Of a DNA stretch of 64,000 bases, positions 35,181-46,705 are shown one piece after another. The stretch spans positions 360,099 through 424,098 of the forward strand of contig BCHH01000009.1 in assembly GCA_001599595.1 (NCBI GenBank), in the 5' to 3' direction. Source of the stretch: Beverwykella pulmonaria. Taxonomy: Eukaryota; Ascomycota; Dothideomycetes; Pleosporales; Melanommataceae. Positions within the stretch are counted from its first letter, which is position 1. Each line of letters begins with the position of its first letter. A model generated the notes under the pieces. The model was not told where the DNA came from. It ran no database searches and was given only the letters and a program-made list of their open reading frames with translations. The position numbers were made by a program, and so were the translations under genes.

Positions 35181-37248
35181 TCAAGGGTGTGTCGAACCTC
35201 CAAACGGCCACCACCACTTCCCATCAGCCTTCAAATGAATCTGCTGTTCGTTTCCGATCTTCTCTACCCGATCAAAAAACACAACCATGACGGTCGTATC
35301 ATCGACCGCATACCTCGCCATTGGACTCGCGACACTAAGAATCCCAATCAGCAACCCCTTCCTGCTGCCGCCCATCGCGTTCTTCGCCAGACAAACCGCC
35401 GCATTCTCGTCTTCAATGGCAAAGTATTCCGGCGTCGCTTTCCAGGACACCTCTTTGCCAGACTCCACGTCGAAATCCACGCCAGGGTCAAGCTGCCACT
35501 GCTCGGGATACACGGCGGTTCGGCGCTGCGGGTCGTCGACTACTCTCCCGTTGCCGCGAGCGCGCGCCTCAAGCCAGCGTTGCACGCATTCCACTGCGTG
35601 CTCGGAGGAAATTCGATCCCAGAGCCCGTCAGACGCCATAATCATAAAATCGCTCTTCCCATTCTTATCACTGACATGCGTCCTCACGACCTCAATCTCG
35701 GTGACCTCTGGCTCAGCGGTCATGTACGGCGGCGTCTTATTCCCCGGCCGCGGTGCTGAGCCCCAGAACTTGATTTGCAGCTGTTTGATGAAGTCGTTTT
35801 CCCATTTCCAGCGGTGGTCCCCGAAGGCACGGGTCACGGCTATTCCGAGTAAACGGCCGGACTTGGGATCGATGATGTCGGGCTCGTCGGGGTGCTCGGC
35901 GTTGATCCGATCGACTTCGAGTTGGTTGAAGCCTGTTTGGTCGACGGAGAGCGGGTGGCAGGTGTACTTTTGTTCAAGAGGATCCCAGCGGCCGAGTACT
36001 GCTCTCGAGTCCCCGGTACATGCTACGCGTAGCTTTGAGGAAGTAACATCGAAGGCGGCGAGCAGAGCACATGATCCCGAGAAGGCAGGCGTGAGTGCAG
36101 CGATAGCGGAGGCATTGGCCACCGGGAACCAGCTGCCTGCGTGTTTAGCGCGAGCCATCATTTCGTTGTCCACGCGGATAAAAGTCTGTTTGATGGCGTT
36201 TTCGATTGTGATGGATGAGGCTGCTGGGTGGAGAGCGAGAAGAGAGCGGGATACCTGCGGAACTAAATGCCATTGGAGGTACTGTGCTGTGTGTTTTCCG
36301 CTGTATATATTGTTAGATAGGTACTTGAATTGGGAATGCGAGGCTCACGCATGGCCATCAAAAACGGCCCAGAAATTCCAGATTTTGTCCCCAGGACCGG
36401 GCGCAGATCCTAAGGCGAAGTAGTCTTCCTGTATTTTGTTAGACTATATTTTCAAGAGCAATGGCGATATATTGTCTTTTAAGTATAGCCGGCATCAATC
36501 CTCACCACTTTGTAACTGGGAAATAGCAATTGCAGGCTCGCAGATCTTGGGTTCTTTGGCAAGAAGAAACATCTGCAAGCACGTACACAAATCGATCAAA
36601 ATCCTAACTTACACAAGGTGAATTACTCCTAAACCTCACCCCATGCGTGACCGGCATCCCCGTCTCGATCGCATCCTCCACTTCCATCTCCCAGCCAAAC
36701 GCTAGCTTCTCAAAACTATCATTGATAGTCTTGTAAAACTCGGGGTCTTTGAGCGCCGCTAGCGGATCCGGGATATGGAACTCGATCCAATGGTCCAAAT
36801 CGTCACGGTGGCGGTAGAAGTGCAAAGGCGTGACGCCCAGTTCCCCGAACGACTCGAGTATGCGATGGTTCCATTTGGCCGGGTCCTCGATGCTGATAAT
36901 GTCGAAGTAGTAGGCTGCGGCGCCTAGGGTGAGGAGGAAGAGCACTGTTTTGATGGGGAAGCGTGACTGGAGGTGTGGGAGGCTGGTCTTTGGATTGGGT
37001 GGGGTGGATTGATGGAGGAGGCGCTTCGCTGGAAGCCCTGGAAATTGGGACCGAGGGAGAAATTGAGATGTTCGCAGGACACGTGACTGGAGGAGTTGCA
37101 CGCGTTGCGACTGTATCTCTCGATATAGTGTAGGTGGTTGGAAATACATCCGCGTGCCACGAGTTAACGTGGACACTCCCAAGAACTCAAGATGCGGACG
37201 CCTCCTAGCGAGCCGCTGTTTAGTATTACATAGCCGCAAGGGTATCAT
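35181..37248 (-). CDS. Mitochondrial-type PP2C protein phosphatase
   Basis: Mg/Mn-dependent Ser/Thr phosphatase of the PPM/PP2C family, most like the fungal mitochondrial enzymes (Ptc5/PDP-like). Three exons, 37248-36613, 36428-36349 and 36300-35181, give 611 residues. The first 110 residues are Arg-rich and poor in acids, as in a mitochondrial presequence. A single membrane segment (TVLFLLTLGAAAYYF) follows, so the enzyme is probably anchored in the inner membrane. Catalytic motifs: EDYF, the metal site WAVFDGHAGKH, ACTGDSRAVLG, GIAVTRAFGDH, MASDGLWD and DDTTVMVVFF, with the expected metal-binding aspartates. The tiny 80-base second exon carries the first metal motif and splits DGHA/GKH. An alternative start is the in-frame ATG in TRMYFQPP; the frame is also open upstream of 37248 but without an ATG. 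Confidence 0.9.
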
Positions 37249-38443
37249 GTTGTCGTTGTGGATGTGAAGTCTAGGTTGGAGGGTTTGAAGTTCGAGGTTG
37301 AAGAACGTCAAAAGCTCGGGCCACGTACATCGCCCAATCACGTGGCATCGTCAATTCACGGCGATGTTATGCAGCCGAAATCACGGCAGGCGGTGATTGT
37401 GCAACTCAGTTCGGACGGATAACGATTGATTTAGATAAAGAGGAGTACATTAGAGAGAGAACGAAGAAATACGTTATTCCCCTATGAAATATACAAGTTT
37501 ACACAAACTTCCTCCATTCCCCCATTCCCCCATTCCTAACCTGTGAAACTCATGGCCCTGCGTCTTCACTATTTTTCACCGCCTATACAAGATTTCATTA
37601 CCCCCTCTCCGTCCAATTAAAGGAGCTTCAAATTAATTCAATCTCCCTACATCTCTCATCTCCTCTCACCTACAAATAGCGATCTTCACTGTAGGTGTAG
37701 GCCTAAACGTAACCGTCACAGTAACAAAATTTCCATCCTGATCTTCTTCAAAGAGGTCATGCTCGTGCTCGTACTCGTAGAAGTTGTCAACGCCCTTGCC
37801 AGTTGGGTATAGCGGTATTGATGGGCGCCAATTCCACCACCGGGAGGGTTGGGAAGGCTTAGGGTAAGGGAATTCTTGAGCGTTGTTAGCTGGGAGAGGT
37901 CACGGATGCGAGCCTCGACTGTAATGGTGTTGACATATGCTCAATTGCTCTGCTTGGAGACAAGCAAATTGGTATCAGGAAATTAACTGTCGGAACCTGA
38001 AGAAGGTGGATATCCTCATTAAGAGTGCGAGGTATAGAGCTAATAGAGAGAAGATGATGATAGGTGAAAGTTACATGTGAGAAGAGAACGGAGTGAAGAC
38101 GTGGCGCTGTTCGAAATATATTGAGTGTACTTACGTGGTCGAGGAATGTTGGATCTACAGGCAGCACACGGAATGCACCTCCACAAAGCTTAAGAATGCG
38201 GACCAGTCACTATGGAGCTCGAACGTATATTACATTACTGCCTGTTCGCACTCCTCATGCACACTCGATAAATTAATAGAGGGGGTATCGACAAGAAGAA
38301 CGAGAGAATAACAGATGCAACAGCAATGTAGAAAAAACCAAAATCCAGAAGAGATACAACAAATGCGCATGTAAAACATCAAACATGAAGCAAAGACTTT
38401 TACGCGAATGAAAACCCCCTGATCGTACACTCTCCGGTAAATG
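37249..38443. other. Intergenic region
   Basis: 5' flank of the PP2C gene and 3' flank of the Zn2Cys6 gene. It holds a CATTCCCC triplicate near 37514-37536. The frames are short. No gene seen. Confidence 0.5.
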
Positions 38444-41024
38444 TTACGTAGTTTTCATAAACCAATCCGAACTCGCATCGACCATATAATTCGTGATGTT
38501 GAACTCATTACTAGGAGTGCCATCTGGCATCTGCATTGTCCCATCTCCGTTCCCATTGGTACTATAGCTCGTAGGACCATCCAAAGATACCGGTAGCCTC
38601 GGCATGTTAAAGAAGTCGAATACATCGAGATATTCGAGCTCATTTGGCCCAGGGGTACGCGCTGGAGTTACAGAAGTCGGGCGAGTCAACAGATGAGGTT
38701 TAGGCTGTCGAGAAATGAGAAAGTCCAAGTCGAACGCACACCGGCGCATGTCGGCGAGGATCTTCACCGTAGAAGGGGTGACGCGCTCGCCATTCAGTCC
38801 TGTGGGCGTCCGCTGGGATTCCTGATATTCGTGCAGAACGCGCGAGAGAAGATTAGCGTAGCGAGTACCCACTTCCCAGTATTGTCCGATTTCTTGCAAG
38901 GTACTGACAAGGAGGTTGATGCTTTGGTCAACGCGGTGATCGATGGTGGAGCCATGGACGAGAAGAACACGTGCCGCGACCCAGAGGGAAAATGCGAAAG
39001 GGGGGCCGAGCTTGGTGAGAAGTCCGTTCTCTCGAATGTAACCACAGAGCGCTGTGATGCTGTCGACTGCATTGAGGCATCGTTGACTCGCACTGAAAGA
39101 GGGGGTGAAGATGGGTGAGCGGTGCGTTGGATATGCTGCCGATGAGTGCAATCGGATCACAGTACTATGGCAAGATCAGGATGGAGTACACAACATATAA
39201 GAGACACTTACGTATGGAAGGCTGCATGGAGCATGACCAAACCGCTGTTGAGGTTCTTGTTCACCCCTTGGCCAACAAAAATTCGAGCAGAATTGCCATA
39301 CTCGGCAGGAAGACTGTACTTCCATTGTTCCAGAGCGCTGTCGAGCTCGCGATACTCGCCCTGCCATTTTTCTACATCCGATAGAGAGGTGATGTCGACT
39401 GGCTTTTTGAGGAACTTGTGAATGCGAGACAAGATCTCAAGGACCTCGACGTAGTACGTGAACGAACCAAGATTTTCGGGCCTGTTCATATTGTAGTCCG
39501 CTCGCGTTGAGGTATGGAACCAGCGCGTCTCGACTGGCACGTTTCGAGAGTATAGATCGTCGCGACACGGCAGCCTACGATCGATTTCCTTCTCGTCCAA
39601 GGCGAATTCGAAAGCCGTGGCAACAGTAGCGTACCGATCCAGCACATATATCATCCAGAAAAGCCTCCGTCTGCTCTCCTCTTCAATCCAGTCCTTAGGC
39701 TCCGGTAGCACGATCGCACGTAGCGTGTAAATGGATGCATGTGGAGGAGCAATCAAGGGCGAATACGTCTCCATCGATAGACCCAATTGGACCACCGAAC
39801 GAGTGATTAAAGCGAGCATGTTCCACCCAGGAGGCCCATTCGAACATCCAACGACATCTAGGGAGAGAATGACAAGGGCTTGCAGTGATTTGACCGAGCT
39901 ATTCTCGATCCCGTATAACAGCACCTTTTCCTTTGAAGTCTGGTGATGACGATTACGCTTCTCCGGTGTGAGGCGCTGGTCGGTAGAGAACCTCAGCGTG
40001 GTTGCCACTATGGCATGCAATATGATTCGATCTGCTTCCTCGAGGGCGGTGTCGCCAAAGAGGGCATTGAAGGTTGTTTGCCGATGGAGAATCGGACACC
40101 AAGGGTAGATGTGCTTGAAAAACAGATCGACCAAGCCATAGAGGAGGTCGTATGGTGGGAAATCATTGTCGGCTGGCCCAACGACGCCCTGGCCTCCCAA
40201 TGGCGTAGCAAATCGATCGTGGTTGAACGGAGCGGGCGTCGGAGCATATGGATGTCGCTGGAGGCCCATGGATGTCTGCATCTCCTCAGACTGCGCATGC
40301 GACGCATGGTATCCATTGCCTACCACGGTGGAGGGCTTCTGCAGGAACAGCGCAGTCTCCGGATGGGGCACATGGGGAGTATGTATAGGCGGAGTGCGGA
40401 ACACAGGGCCGTCGGGCGAGCTCGAGGTGGTGACCGATGGGAGCTGGCCGTTGAGTTGGCCGTTGGACAGCTGGCTGATCTGGTTCTGCTGGTGTTGCAG
40501 CAAACCTTCGAGTTTGTCTGTGGTTGCGACCGTCAGCTGCCGCTCCTCGCATGGCCGTGCGGCACCTTCCATCCACTGGCGCAAGCGCTTCTTGCTATAT
40601 ACCAGAGGGCTACATAGAACACGATCTGTTCTTTTGATCTCTCGCCAGAAGGATTTCAGGGGGCAAAACATGGAGAAAGCCACTCACCCAGCCGTGCCTC
40701 CAGCTCGCGCCCGTACCCAGCGCGCAAGCCCGGCTTCTTTCGCGGGAGATACGTGCATACTGAGTGGTTCTTCAAGCACCATCCACAGCTGGGAGCGCCG
40801 CGATCGCATTTGACCTTTCGTTGTTTGCACGTTTCACAAGAAACGGAGAGCGGGCGTTTGCGCTTTGAGGCGCCGCTCTGGCTCCGGGTAGCTTCATCGG
40901 CACTGGAATCGCCTCCACTCCAGTTGTCGTGGTCGTCGTCGGCGGTGGGCGAGCGTTGGGACAGTTTTGCAGTGTCTGGGCTGACATACTGCTGGGCGGA
41001 AGCATTTGCAGTGGCCAAATCCAT
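38444..41024 (-). CDS. Zn2Cys6 / fungal-specific transcription factor
   Basis: Nuclear binuclear zinc-cluster regulator with a middle homology (Fungal_trans) domain. Three exons, 41024-40688, 40517-39212 and 39164-38444, give 787 residues. The cluster lies at C63-C90 (CETCKQRKVKC, CGWC and a final Cys), followed by the linker GLRAGYGRELEARL and the coiled-coil start DKLEGLLQHQQNQ. That join, produced by a 170-base intron, is the main support for the first splice. The regulatory domain spans about residues 210-500 and includes YPWCPILHRQTTF and WIEEESRRRLFWMIYVLDRY, the typical RR-W motif. I start at the ATG at 41024; the frame is open to an earlier ATG at 41261, but the added residues look like leader sequence. 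The gene is divergent from the L-rhamnonate dehydratase gene with 515 bases between the two ATGs, which makes it a candidate regulator of that gene (inference). Confidence 0.9.
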
Positions 41025-41539
41025 GTTTTTGCGATGAGAAACGGGGGTGGACGGCTCTGGATGCAGGTTCGCAAGAAGATACACCGAGGCTATCGTTCCC
41101 CGCCATTGGGTTTGGGGATGCGTGAGCTTTTGCGGGCTTCCCCAGATTATCGTAATTACCACGATACGCCCATTGATTGGCTGGCAACGCTGACCGAGCG
41201 GCGGTGCGAACTCCGATGGGCGCAAAAACGGCGTACCGGGCTTCGTGCTAGCCGGGTTCATCCGCCCTACCAGTCCTCACCACCACCTGTGTTGCACGTT
41301 GAGGATCCACCTTTCTGGCGAATGTCACGATGCCCCATCTGCTCGGCCTTCGCATCGCAGCGAGATCGACCGAGCAGGAAGCTCACGGCGCCTTTCGTCC
41401 TGCGTCGTCGGATGACGAGCCACCTGCGCACCACCTGAGCACGTATTTAACATTCCGTGCTGCTGCTCAGCCATGCGCGCCTCACTCCCTCACTCCTCTT
41501 TCCTTCTGTGTCCCCTCGTCTGATCAGACTCTGTGAATC
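41025..41539. promoter_or_regulatory. Divergent promoter between regulator and rhamnonate dehydratase
   Basis: The 515-base region serves both a zinc-cluster regulator (left) and a sugar-acid dehydratase (right). It contains an inverted CGG-N8-CCG site at 41212-41225, the form bound by many Zn2Cys6 dimers. A GTATTTAA stretch near 41442 could act as a TATA element for the dehydratase. The function of both sites is inference. Confidence 0.45.
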
Positions 41540-42953
41540 ATGCCTTCCACCAAGGACGCCACCGCAGCACGCGGCTTTCCTACCATTCGCCATGTTCGCA
41601 CCTTCATCACACAGGGCCCCGGGTCAGGTGGAGACTACCACAACGTGAAGGGCGGCCATTGGCTGATAGACAGCAAGATCTCGACGCCCATGTCCCAGTA
41701 TGAACAGTACAGGACGTCGAGAACGAGCTGGGGAATCAACGTCTTGGGCTCCTTCTGCGTCGAAATCGAGGGTTCAGATGGCACCAAAGGGTTCGCGACC
41801 GGCTTCGGAGGCCCGCCCGCGTGCTGGCTGGTCGCGGAGCACTTCGAGCGGTTCCTCATTGGCCAAGGTAGGCCTTTTTCTTTTTCTTGTCCTCGCAGCC
41901 GTGGGCCTAGGTCTTGAGAGTCCGCTGCTGGTTAGATAGGGTAGAGTTGTGTGTCGAGTAATGTGACTGACATGCTTGACAGATCCGCGGGATACGAATC
42001 ACATCTTCGAACAGATGTACCGCGCCTCCATGTTCTATGGCCGCAAGGGACTTCCAGTCGCTGTCATATCCGTGATCGATCTTGCCATCTGGGATCTCCT
42101 GGGCAAGATTCGGAATGAGCCCGTATACAAGATGATTGGTGGAACGACCCGGGAACGACTGAACTTCTACTGCACCGGCCCGGAGCCTCTCGCAGCAAAG
42201 GAGATGGGATTCTTTGGTGCCAAGGTTCCACTTCCCTATGGCCCGGGAGAGGGCGTCGAAGGCATGAAGAAGAACGTCGAGTTCCTCCGGAAGCACCGCG
42301 AGAGCGTTGGCCCCGACTTCCCACTCATGGTCGACTGCTACATGAGCTTGAACGTGCCCTATACGATCGAGGTTGTCAAGGCTTGTGAAGATCTCAACAT
42401 CAACTGGTGGGAGGAGTGTCTGTCGCCAGATGACTCGGACGGGTTCGAAATGCTCAAGCGTGCCCATCCCACGATGAAGTTCACCACGGGCGAGCACGAG
42501 TATTCCAGGTACGGATTCCGGAAGCTAATCGAGGGCCGTAACCTAGACATTCTCCAGCCAGACGTCATGTGGGTTGGGGGCATGACTGAGCTGCTCAAGA
42601 TTGCCGCAATGGCGGCTGCGTATGACATTCCCGTTGTCCCCCATGCCAGTGGGCCATACTCGTATCATTTCGTTGTCAGCCAAGCCAATTCGCCCTTCCA
42701 GGAATATCTGGCAAACTCTCCTGATGGCAAGTCGGTGCTGCCGGTGTTTGGAGATCTGTTTATCAACGAACCCATACCGACAAAGGGATACCTAGATGTC
42801 TCTGTCCTGAACAAGCCTGGATTTGGCCTGGAGCTGAATCCTAATGCCCGCTTGATTGATGCGACGCGCATTCTCAATCCAGCGCCGGCTAAGTCACTAA
42901 AAGACGTGGAGCCGGAAGCCAATGGGGTGCAGGAGAATGGGCACGCCGCTTGA
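41540..42953 (+). CDS. LRA2: L-rhamnonate dehydratase
   Basis: Enolase-superfamily (mandelate racemase-like) dehydratase that removes water from L-rhamnonate to give 2-keto-3-deoxy-L-rhamnonate, the second oxidative step after rhamnono-lactone opening in fungal rhamnose catabolism; cytosolic. Exon 1 (41540-41867) and exon 2 (41983-42953) give 432 residues, the expected length. Family features: RTSWGINVLGSFCVEIE; VISVIDLAIWDLLGKI; metal ligands in MVDCYMS (Asp), WWEECL (Glu) and TTGEHEYSRYGFR (Glu); DILQPDVMWVGG; and the catalytic His region VPHASGPYSYHF. The sequence matches the rhamnonate (YfaW-like) branch better than galactonate or other acid-sugar dehydratases. The C-terminal 20 residues are a variable extension. 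The gene is divergent from a Zn2Cys6 regulator. Confidence 0.87.
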
Positions 42954-43472
42954 AACTTGCGGAGGGCTTCTGTTGCGTTTCATTGAGTAATTGTCGTCCC
43001 GCTACGTCAGCTTCATTGCATCGGTGCGGCCCTTTTGACGTTCATCATCTCGCATAATTCGCTGCGTATCTAGAGGGTTCTGGCGTTTGTTGATGGATGG
43101 GAACAGAGAATTTGTTACAAACTCCCTTTTGCAGATATATGCAGTTGATCAACTTTTTTCAATCGAGCTTGTGCTGTGATGACTATTTTTAGTGATGATT
43201 TGCACACGCTGACAAGTTGGGGTGAGGCTGCGGCGCGGGTCGTTGCCCGTGCATCCTCTGTGCATGGACGTGGTGAGGAATAACAAAGTGGGGTGTGGCG
43301 TGGCTTTAGGGTATAGCTGAACTCCTCCGTCTTTTGTCAAACTTAGATTGAGGCCACGACATCAGTTCCCTCGTTCCATCTGTACCCTTCATCCCCTTCC
43401 TGCGTGCTCAATTCCACGCATTTGCACATCTTCCTGCCCCGCCAAAACACCGTTTACCCCGCTTGCATCATC
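42954..43472. other. Intergenic region
   Basis: 3' flank of the dehydratase and promoter and leader of the UDP-GlcNAc pyrophosphorylase gene. The last 130 bases are CT-rich. No gene seen. Confidence 0.5.
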
Positions 43473-45113
43473 ATGGACGCCATTGGGGGTGCCGTCAGTA
43501 CCGGCCTCAAGAAGATGCACCTCACCGGAGGCGATCACGCTGCTCCAGCCAAAGAGCCAAGCCAAGAAGAATTGAAGGAGCTACAGTCCAAGTACGAGAA
43601 AGCAGGCCAAGAGCAGGTCTTTGCCTTCTACGACACCCTCTCCCCTGCAGAGAAGGCCGCTCTTTTTGAGCAGCTGTCCGGCTTCAAGCCAGACTACATC
43701 AACGAGATCACCGAGAAGGCTCTTCACCCACCGAAGGCTGCGACTACAGAGTCTACCATTGAGCCCCTCCCCGACCATGCTACCTCCTCCGTCCTCGACT
43801 CGAAGCCGGAGGACTTGGAGAAATGGTACAATAGCGGCTTAGAGCTGATTTCAGAGAACAAGGTGGCCGTAGTGCTGATGGCCGGTGGCCAGGGCACGCG
43901 GCTGGGCAGCTCTGCACCCAAGGGCTGCTTCAACATTGGTCTCCCCAGCGGCAAATCTCTGTTCCAGCTCCAGGGTGAACGGATCGCCAAGGTGGAGAAG
44001 TTGGCGACGAAGAAGCACGGAAAGGAGGGCGTCACCGTGCCGTGGTATGTCATGACGAGCGGGCCCACTCGGGGACCGACAGAGAAGTTCTTCAAGGAGA
44101 ATGATTACTTTGGGCTGAAGAAGGAGAACGTGGTCATCTTCGAGCAGGGCGTGCTTCCTTGCATCTCGAATGAGGGCAAGATTTTGCTCGAGAGCAAGTC
44201 CAAGGTAGGTGCAACACGCTCCAACCGAATGGAGGGCCATGGCTAACCTCTCAGGTGGCTGTCGCGCCCGATGGCAACGGCGGAATCTACCAAGCTCTCA
44301 TCCAGGCCGGCGTCGTAGAGGACATGAAAAACCGCGGCATCCAGCACATCCATGCATACTGCGTCGACAACTGCCTCGTGAAGGTCGCCGACCCCGTCTT
44401 CATCGGCTTTGCCGCATCCAAAGACGTCGATATCGCCACCAAGGTCGTCCGGAAACGAAACGCCAAAGAGTCAGTCGGGCTCATCCTCCAGAAGAACGGG
44501 CGCCCCGACGTCGTAGAGTACTCGGAGATCGAGACGGCGGATTCAGAGGCAAAGGACCCCAAGAACCCCGACTTGCTCAAGTTCCGCGCCGCCAACATTG
44601 TCAACCACTACTACTCATACCGCTTCCTCGAGAGCATTCCGGAGTGGGCGAAGAAGCTGCCACACCACGTTGCCCGCAAGAAGATCCCGTACGTGGACAC
44701 GGAGAAGGGCGAGACGATCAAGCCGGAGAAGCCGAACGGCATCAAGCTGGAGCAGTTCGTCTTTGACTGCTTCCCGCTCCTCACGTTGGACAAGTTCGCT
44801 TGCATGGAGGTGAGGCGTGAGGACGAGTTCTCGCCGTTGAAGAACGCTGCTGGCACGGGCGAGGACGACCCGGATACCAGCAAGAAGGACATCATGACCC
44901 AGGGAGCGAAGTGGCTGCGGGCTGCAGGTGTCACGATTGTCGGCGAAGACAACGAGGCCGGCATCGAGGTTTCGCCGTTGATCTCCTACGTAAGCCCCCC
45001 TTTCTACTTGCATGGCGCCCATGACTGACCAAAGGGAATAGGGAGGTGAAGGTCTTGAGTTCCTCAAGGGTCGCACCATCAAAGCCCCGGCTGTCGTCGA
45101 GAAGGAAACGTAA
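43473..45113 (+). CDS. UAP1: UDP-N-acetylglucosamine pyrophosphorylase
   Basis: Makes UDP-GlcNAc from UTP and GlcNAc-1-phosphate, the last step supplying chitin synthesis, N-glycosylation and GPI anchors; cytosolic and normally essential in fungi. Three exons, 43473-44204, 44255-44989 and 45042-45113, are all phase 0 and give 512 residues, the usual size. The nucleotide-binding signature [17 protein letters not shown] is at residues 135-151. Further family blocks are [48 protein letters not shown] and FVFDCFPL. The start is the ATG at 43473; the frame is open upstream but has no earlier in-frame ATG. The last exon encodes only 23 residues ([12 protein letters not shown]), a conserved C-terminal segment. 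No anomalies. Confidence 0.96.
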
Positions 45114-46705
45114 AGACGGGTTTCACGACTTCTCTACGTTCCTAGAGAGGGGACACAAAAGTATCGTGCTGTTCATGACTTGGGAAAATGAAAAATATAA
45201 TCGTCTGGAGATATATGCCTTCAATGTAACGCGTCCTGTGGAATAGCGTGACTGACGACTTATCTTCATTCGGTATACAACCCCTAGACTCTCCCAAGCC
45301 ACATCGTCGTCACACGGTGAAATGATGTACCGTACCTCCACGCTCACCACGCTCATGCAGGAACCCAGCCGCGGACCGCATCCAACACATGACGCCGTCC
45401 GACCGCGCTAAGCCTCCAAGAGAGTGACACTAACAGGTGCCAAGCCTTATACCATGCCATGTGGAGAAGTAAACTTTCTGCGTTGCTGTCCTCACGCCCC
45501 ATCAAAGCAAAACTATATGTATCGTAGACTGTCTGCTGGCAAACGCCCCAGGCCTCGCATGCCTATCGGCTGCAGCCAAGCCAAGAGATCAGAGTCACGA
45601 AAAGTACTGCATGTTCCCACGTCCGAGGAGAACTGGCTGGCCGTTGGCAGAGGTAGGTCGCACGCAAAAGGCGGCTCATAGCTTTGTCTGACAAAGCCCT
45701 GCTCGTGTGCTCGCAAGAGCCTCCTGGGTCTGCCAGCAGCATGTTTTCGACGACGACTTGATGCTCCAGTCAGATGTCCAGCGAGCTCGGAATGTGCCGA
45801 CCACGCGATCAAATAATGGCGCAGAAAAGCCTCTCCAGGGCCCGAATGGGGGCTCGGGCCAGCTTTGTTCCCGCCTTTCCCTGAGAAAATGTTGGGGAAA
45901 AAGCAAAGTGGATGACGATGCGGTAATGCGATGCGAGGGCGAGGAAGTTCTCCTTGCTATTTTTGCTGAAGCCTAGTGTCTTGCGTCTGCCCGGGCGGGA
46001 TGCTGTCGTCACGCGGGGCGTGTTGCGATGAATTGCGCGGGCGGCAGTAGCGGACGAGGTAGAATTTAGGACAGGCCCGCGCCCGCACAGCCATTCACAG
46101 GGGGGAACGAAAATTCTCCAGCTGTCGCCAACGGGGGCAAGGGCCGCGGGCGGACCCTGCTTGGCCGTCGTGACTGCCCTGCTTTGACCTCGGGCAACCA
46201 GATTGCGCAGCTAGCGCGCGACCAAGCGTGCAGGGGGACCAGCGAACAAGACCTTTGACCCATTTTTGCCTGCGCCCGATCCTCGACGTCTTCTACAACC
46301 CCCCGTATATACACCACCACGCCCCAACGCACCCGGAGGAAGGAAGCAGCTGTGTCGCTGAGGGAAGGATTGGAGATTTGAAAGTACGTCAACGACTGGC
46401 CCCCGCCCGCTCTCTGTGCGCGCCACCTCTCTCTCCCCTCGGCGCGAATCCCTCCGCACCCGCGAGACCTTGAAAATTCACCGCCACCCTGATGCTAACC
46501 ACGGCGCGCAGGTGAAGGAACCGAAGAAGTGAACGAAGAAGGTACGAGAGCACCTCTCTTGCCACGCCCACGGCGCCCCAGCCAGCGAACCGCATGCCGC
46601 GGGTTGCAAAACGCGGGCTTCTGCCCTCTTTCCTCTTGCGCCGGGCCCCCTTTTCGTATTGACTGCCAAACGCATACTGAGACGTGGATATAGAATTAAA
46701 ACGGG
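45114..46705. other. Intergenic region
   Basis: 1.6 kb without a supportable gene. Its right half (46000-46700) is GC-rich with long open but composition-driven frames on both strands, and probably contains the promoter and leader of the CCHC protein gene. No repeat or RNA gene seen. Confidence 0.45.

Noticed and set aside
35287..36423. 378-codon frame on + opposite the PP2C gene
   Set aside because: The minus strand carries all PP2C catalytic motifs; this is an antisense shadow.
40518..40683. Retaining 40683-40518 as coding in the Zn2Cys6 regulator by an early acceptor
   Set aside because: It would insert unrelated residues between the cluster linker and the DKLEGLLQ coiled coil, which are adjacent in this family.
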